NCBI RefSeq assembly: GCF_001949145.1
Contig: NW_019091355.1
Coordinates: 618,083-682,082, forward strand
Length of the DNA: 64,000 nt
Origin: Acanthaster planci
Taxonomy: Eukaryota; Echinodermata; Asteroidea; Valvatida; Acanthasteridae
Direction: 5' to 3'
Under the pieces are notes generated by a model. It saw only the letters and a list, made by a program, of their open reading frames with translations. It was not told the origin of the DNA and searched no databases. A program made the translations under genes and the position numbers. Positions 60,301 through 64,000 of this stretch are shown piece after piece. Every line of letters begins with the position of its first letter. Positions within the stretch are counted from its first letter, which is position 1.

Positions 60301-61837
60301 TGAGAAATTTGCTCCCAATGGACTCAATGTTGGTGAGTCTAAGGGCATGAAGAAGACATTTAGTGACAACATTTATTATAGACTTTGTATTAAAACAAAA
60401 ACTAGTGGTTTTCATCTGAATGGGCACAAACTGGAAGCATGTTTGCAAAGGAACACACCAAAATGAGGGCCCATGAAAGTAATACTACTTAAACATCTTT
60501 AAACTCTCCTTAAACCACCACTGATGATGTATATGAGCATCCAAGCCAAGAAAAGTTTTAACTTAACCGTTGTGGTGTAATTTTCATTGTCTAACCTTTT
60601 TGCAAGGCAACAATTAGGAAATTCTTATTAATTGTTCGCAATCAGTGACTGATTTTTTCAACTGTTCTTAATTTATTCTCAAACCAGTGTACATACATGT
60701 ACCACAGAGTCAGTGCCCTTGAATTTGTTGTTTACAGGTCCCAAAATCGACAGTCGAAGACGGCGATCATCAGTCAAGGAACCAGACCTGAGCAGTCTGA
60801 GGGTGCCTTCATCACTTGATGATACAAGGGTAAGTCAGTTTCCACAGGGCTAACTTTGAAGGGCAATACATGTACCTGATGGGACTTTGCTTGAAGGTTT
60901 CTGGTATTTTGACACCTGGTAACTTCAATGCTGTCTGTATGTTTTGCTTCACTTCCTTATTATTTCAGTCTAGAGATGGTGACAAGAAGGTTGTCTTTGT
61001 CCAACTGGACATGTTGCTACCAAAGGATGTTTTTGTAAGTATACGCCTGAAATCGTGAAAAGTACATGTACTTCTTACATGACCACAGAGGTTATTAACG
61101 GAAGAATGAATGAAATTCAAATGTATTACCTTTCAAGATGTACTTTGCGTTGGGGAGATATTAATTTCAATTGTGGGTTTGCCCTTATTTTCATATACAT
61201 TCATAAACATCGTACACTGTTCATCATGTATATTCATGAACACTGTATACTCAGTGCTTGTCCAAGACTGTAAAAAACTACATCTTGAAATAGTTTGAGG
61301 TACCTGCTGCTACATCTGACTTGGACTGGCCAGCCCACCCTGGCAAGGTCAGTGGTGGAGACATCTGCACTAGTAAACAGGAGGTCATGAGTTCGAGTGA
61401 GCTTGTGAATTTTTTTCGCAAGCTCTTGGACAAACACCGAGTATACATGAATATGCATCGTGTATTACCTTTGCCATTTTCTCTGCTGACATACTTTTCA
61501 TCCAGTAAAACTGATGTGAAAATCCACCTCCCTTTTCCAACCTTGGTAGGGCCTGCCATTCCTGTGCTCTGAGGCTGGGATAATCGATGCCAGGCAGCCT
61601 AGCCTCAGTCTGGTCAGCCGGGGTGCAGAGGTCATCATGCTGAACAAGAGATTCTTCCTGGAACACGCCAACCAGTACGTCATCCGTCACCTGAAGGAGA
61701 TCGTCCGTCCATACCCACTTCAAGAAACGTTGCAGGAGCACCTGCAGGCCCATACAGACTGGCAGCACTACAAGCAACAGACGCTGTCTACAGTGGTGAC
61801 AGGGGCTAGACGCAAGTCTGTCACCCAACCTCCTTAA
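54315..61837 (+). CDS. CNBD2: cyclic nucleotide-binding domain protein, CNBD2-like (5' end uncertain)
   Basis: Thirteen GT/AG-bordered exons: 54315-54373, 57139-57262, 57460-57534, 58237-58268, 58698-58771, 59029-59201, 59567-59634, 59860-59937, 60050-60110, 60215-60332, 60738-60829, 60969-61034, 61550-61837 (TAA). They total 1308 nt in phase, 435 residues. A basic helical start (ARWKFIRAVRMIIMQ) resembles the region preceding the first cNMP domain of CNBD2. CNB domain 1 spans about residues 85-195, with KRVIIREGHNAEIFYFLITGS and the phosphate-binding cassette CFGERELLHSIKRTHTI. CNB domain 2 spans about 200-370 with a long insert and no recognisable cassette. In mammals CNBD2 is testis-biased and binds cAMP. 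A CNBD family member is certain; the exact paralogue is inferred. AATAAA is at 62445-62450. Confidence 0.85.
54374..57138 (+). other. CNBD2-like intron
   Basis: 2.8 kb between the exons ending at 54373 and starting at 57139. No further exon is supported, and the exons on either side join in frame (AG + G, giving Arg) without one. Confidence 0.6.
57769..58111. repeat. long foldback element in a CNBD2-like intron
   Basis: Arms of about 120 bp (57769-57890 and 57991-58111) are inverted copies. They share CCACTTCTGTCAAAGGCCACA, AATAAACAATTTTTGT and GTATGCTGCAATACCCCT-type blocks against their complements, around a loop of about 100 bp. There are a few mismatches, so it is fairly young. It ends about 125 bp before the 58237 exon. 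No coding capacity. Confidence 0.78.
58237..59201 (+). other. CNBD2-like: first cyclic nucleotide-binding domain
   Basis: Encoded by exons 58237-58268, 58698-58771 and 59029-59201. The beta-roll shows the RVIIREG and FYFLITGS strands, then the cassette F-G-E (residues 150-152) with the phosphate-contacting Arg at R161. The usual Ala after Arg is replaced (RTH rather than RAA or RTA), so affinity may be altered. Domain 1 is the only plausible ligand-binding site in the protein. Confidence 0.75.
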
Positions 61838-64000
61838 GGCAACACATAATGGACTGTGGATCAACTGAACCTGACCAGGGTCTGTTATCCAACATACAAG
61901 CAGCAGAAAACACATCCTGGGTGACTGGGACCAGACCAAAGTCTGTATCAACCTGCTCAGCTTTCAAGCAACAAATCAAAACAGGACTACAACCACATCA
62001 AATCTGATGGACAAACTTCCATTTCAATATTCTGTCTTCAACCAGACAAAAACCGAACGCCAAAGTGAATTGTCCTCTTACAGAATGCCTCTTTCAGACA
62101 CAGTCTGACCTTGTACTGTTGTAGCAAGCGGCTACATTTTATACTACATGTGACTACAGTCAGGTCAAGTCTGCTATCCAAACTCTGTTTCTGCAAGAGA
62201 CTTAATGACTTGAGGGGGCTGGAGCCTGACAAAGTCTTGTTAGCCCATATGATAAACTAAAAAAAAGGATGTTATATTTTACTGCTTCTACTCTGACCAC
62301 GAAGTTTAAGTGTACACAAAATCTTTTACCCATGTGTATGTTCTTTCCAATCTTTTTTTTTTTCATTTTGTTGGTCTAAAGCACAAGGAAAAAAGTTACG
62401 CACCTTGGTTTTCAACCAGACGAACAATCAATTGGGTCCATAAAAATAAACACATTTGACTTGTGTAAGTTATGTTGGTTCTTTTCCAATGAAAACACTA
62501 ACGAAACCTCTAACACGGACTTTTGGCAGGTCAAGATATCATCCTTACCAATATCCTGTGATTAGAGCAAAGAAATTTCACTTGAAAATTGGAAACTAAT
62601 GTCTCAAATCAAGAAGAAAGCCCAGAGATAAGTAAACTTCATGGATACTTGTCAAACCAATAAGTTATTTAATACAACTTTAAACTCATATTTATTACCC
62701 TGCATTTATAAAAACGTCTTCATATCATAGGCTCATTGTTTTTTTTCGTGAAGATTTAATCCCAGATTGTTTAAATGAAAGCAATTTCTTCAAATGCTCT
62801 AATTTCCTGAAAAAAGGGAGGATTAGTTTTATTTTTTTTGGTAACTTGAAAACAAAATGTTAAAAAATTGGGTTCTAGCTCAAGAAGAATTTAAAGGTCA
62901 TTAAGCAGGCCATTGAAATAAACCCTTATTTGAGTCAGAACATTTAAAGAAGGGAGGTGTGGTTCCATAAATTTCACAAACAAGTTCTATTTCTACAAGA
63001 AAATCAAGACAATAAAAGTCTTTATTTCAAAACCCCCAAAAAACTTCAACAGTGATTTCAGAATTTTCAGTGTGTTCTGTGGCACGGTGTCACAGGTATG
63101 AAGACAAGCATTAAGAAGAAAATTAATACACATAAAACCATTTTAAATTATTCTACACAAAACTTATTACAAATAAATATGTACAAACAACCTGCTATTT
63201 TTTTGATTTTGTAGTTTGCAACTAAACGGTAAAAGTCTTACTGTTGTATTTCTTGCATGTTGTTACCCCACAAATGGTGACATAATCAAAGTTTTCTCAA
63301 TTTAGAATGGCATCGTTTACCAGGTTACTGAATGGAAAAGTGTTTTTGTCAAATTTTAAAATTTGTATCTGTATACTTGAAGAGAAGTTTTTTGCAGTTT
63401 AGTTAGCAGTACTATGGTCAATATTGTGCTAGAAATCTACAATATTTGTCACAAGACAAAATGTTGTGCTTTGAGCCAAGCATGTCTCAAGAAGATGATC
63501 GATGAATGAAATTTTTAAAAGTACAACTTTTGATCATTTTTTATATCTCTGGATGCCATTTTAGAGGCATCCAAATGAACCATATTGTTACACATATGTC
63601 TTATTTGGATCAACCTGGATACTTCGTTGGGCATGAATGGATATTTCTGCTGTATCACTGTTACTTTAGGACTAATTTTTTTTTCCTGATTAAAGAGCCT
63701 TCTTTTTTCCCGGCTTTATCGATTAACCCTCACCCCCAGGCCCTTTTTGCTAGGAACCCTCCTCAATCCTTTGATTTCGGGGGCGAAAAAATTGGATTCT
63801 CCCTCAATCCTCCAAAATCCTCCAAAATTTCTTGAAAATGTTACTAGGAGGTGTGCCTACTGCCTCAATCCTTTAAAAGCCTGCGGCAATTCCTGTCATT
63901 ATGTTGAGGCAATGCGAATGGCATTCTTGAGCAGTGTGGTTGATTCAAAAGAAATATCGGGCTGAATTTATGCATGGCTAAGCAAAAACAACACAAGGTC
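61838..64000. other. 3' UTR and flank of the CNBD2-like gene
   Basis: AATAAA at 62445-62450 (about 610 nt after the stop) and at about 63011-63016 are candidate polyadenylation signals. The rest is AT-rich with no supported gene. Near the right edge (63723-63830) is a C-rich stretch with TTAACCCTCAC and AACCCTCCTCAATCCTTT, resembling one arm of the TTAACCCTAAC palindromes. Confidence 0.5.

Noticed and set aside
1-64000. CRISPR arrays, operons, prokaryotic promoters, viral or retroelement open frames
   Set aside because: No regularly spaced direct repeats with spacers, no polycistronic layout, and no reverse transcriptase, integrase or capsid-like motifs. Genes are spliced throughout.

Overview
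This 64 kb window is eukaryotic, intron-rich and AT-rich. It looks like a marine invertebrate deuterostome, most probably an echinoderm. The reasons are vertebrate-like exon boundaries in large conserved genes, a 4E-BP carrying the animal TOS motif, many ACATGTACATGT- and AGGCCTA-type short palindromes, tRNA-derived SINE fragments, and several short foldback elements in introns. The species cannot be fixed from sequence alone. One N (11405) suggests a draft assembly.

Layout from left to right. (1) 1-4.9 kb: poorly defined sequence with a possible plus-strand last exon (422-570), a diverged tandem duplication and two opposed tRNA-like fragments. (2) 4960-30077, minus strand: a complete MASK gene (ANKHD1/ANKRD17 family). 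I resolve 31 coding exons that stay in phase throughout and give about 2488 residues, with two ankyrin blocks (about 14 and 10 repeats), a KH domain and a low-complexity C terminus. (3) 30730-30801, minus strand: an intact tRNA-Thr(TGT). (4) 34934-39226, minus strand: a complete three-exon eIF4E-binding protein (118 residues). (5) 42038-49460, minus strand: a complete WAPL cohesin-release factor (15 coding exons, 1019 residues). (6) 50.8-61.8 kb, plus strand: a cyclic-nucleotide-binding-domain protein resembling CNBD2, with 13 firm exons plus a plausible first exon, head-to-head with WAPL. (7) 61.8-64 kb: its 3' flank.

The genes form no operon and no known shared pathway. MASK is an ankyrin/KH cofactor of Hippo and JAK/STAT signalling. 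4E-BP represses cap-dependent translation under TOR control. WAPL unloads cohesin. CNBD2 is a cAMP-responsive protein with a role in sperm in mammals. The notable point is the linkage. In vertebrates ANKHD1 lies immediately next to EIF4EBP3, and WAPL and EIF4EBP2 share human chromosome 10. Here WAPL, 4E-BP and MASK lie in that order on one strand, as expected of a pre-duplication ancestral cluster. No CRISPR array, virus, autonomous transposon or new enzymatic system was seen. The less-explained signals are the palindromic repeats, especially two 60-bp elements with TTAACCCTAAC termini whose arms co-vary.
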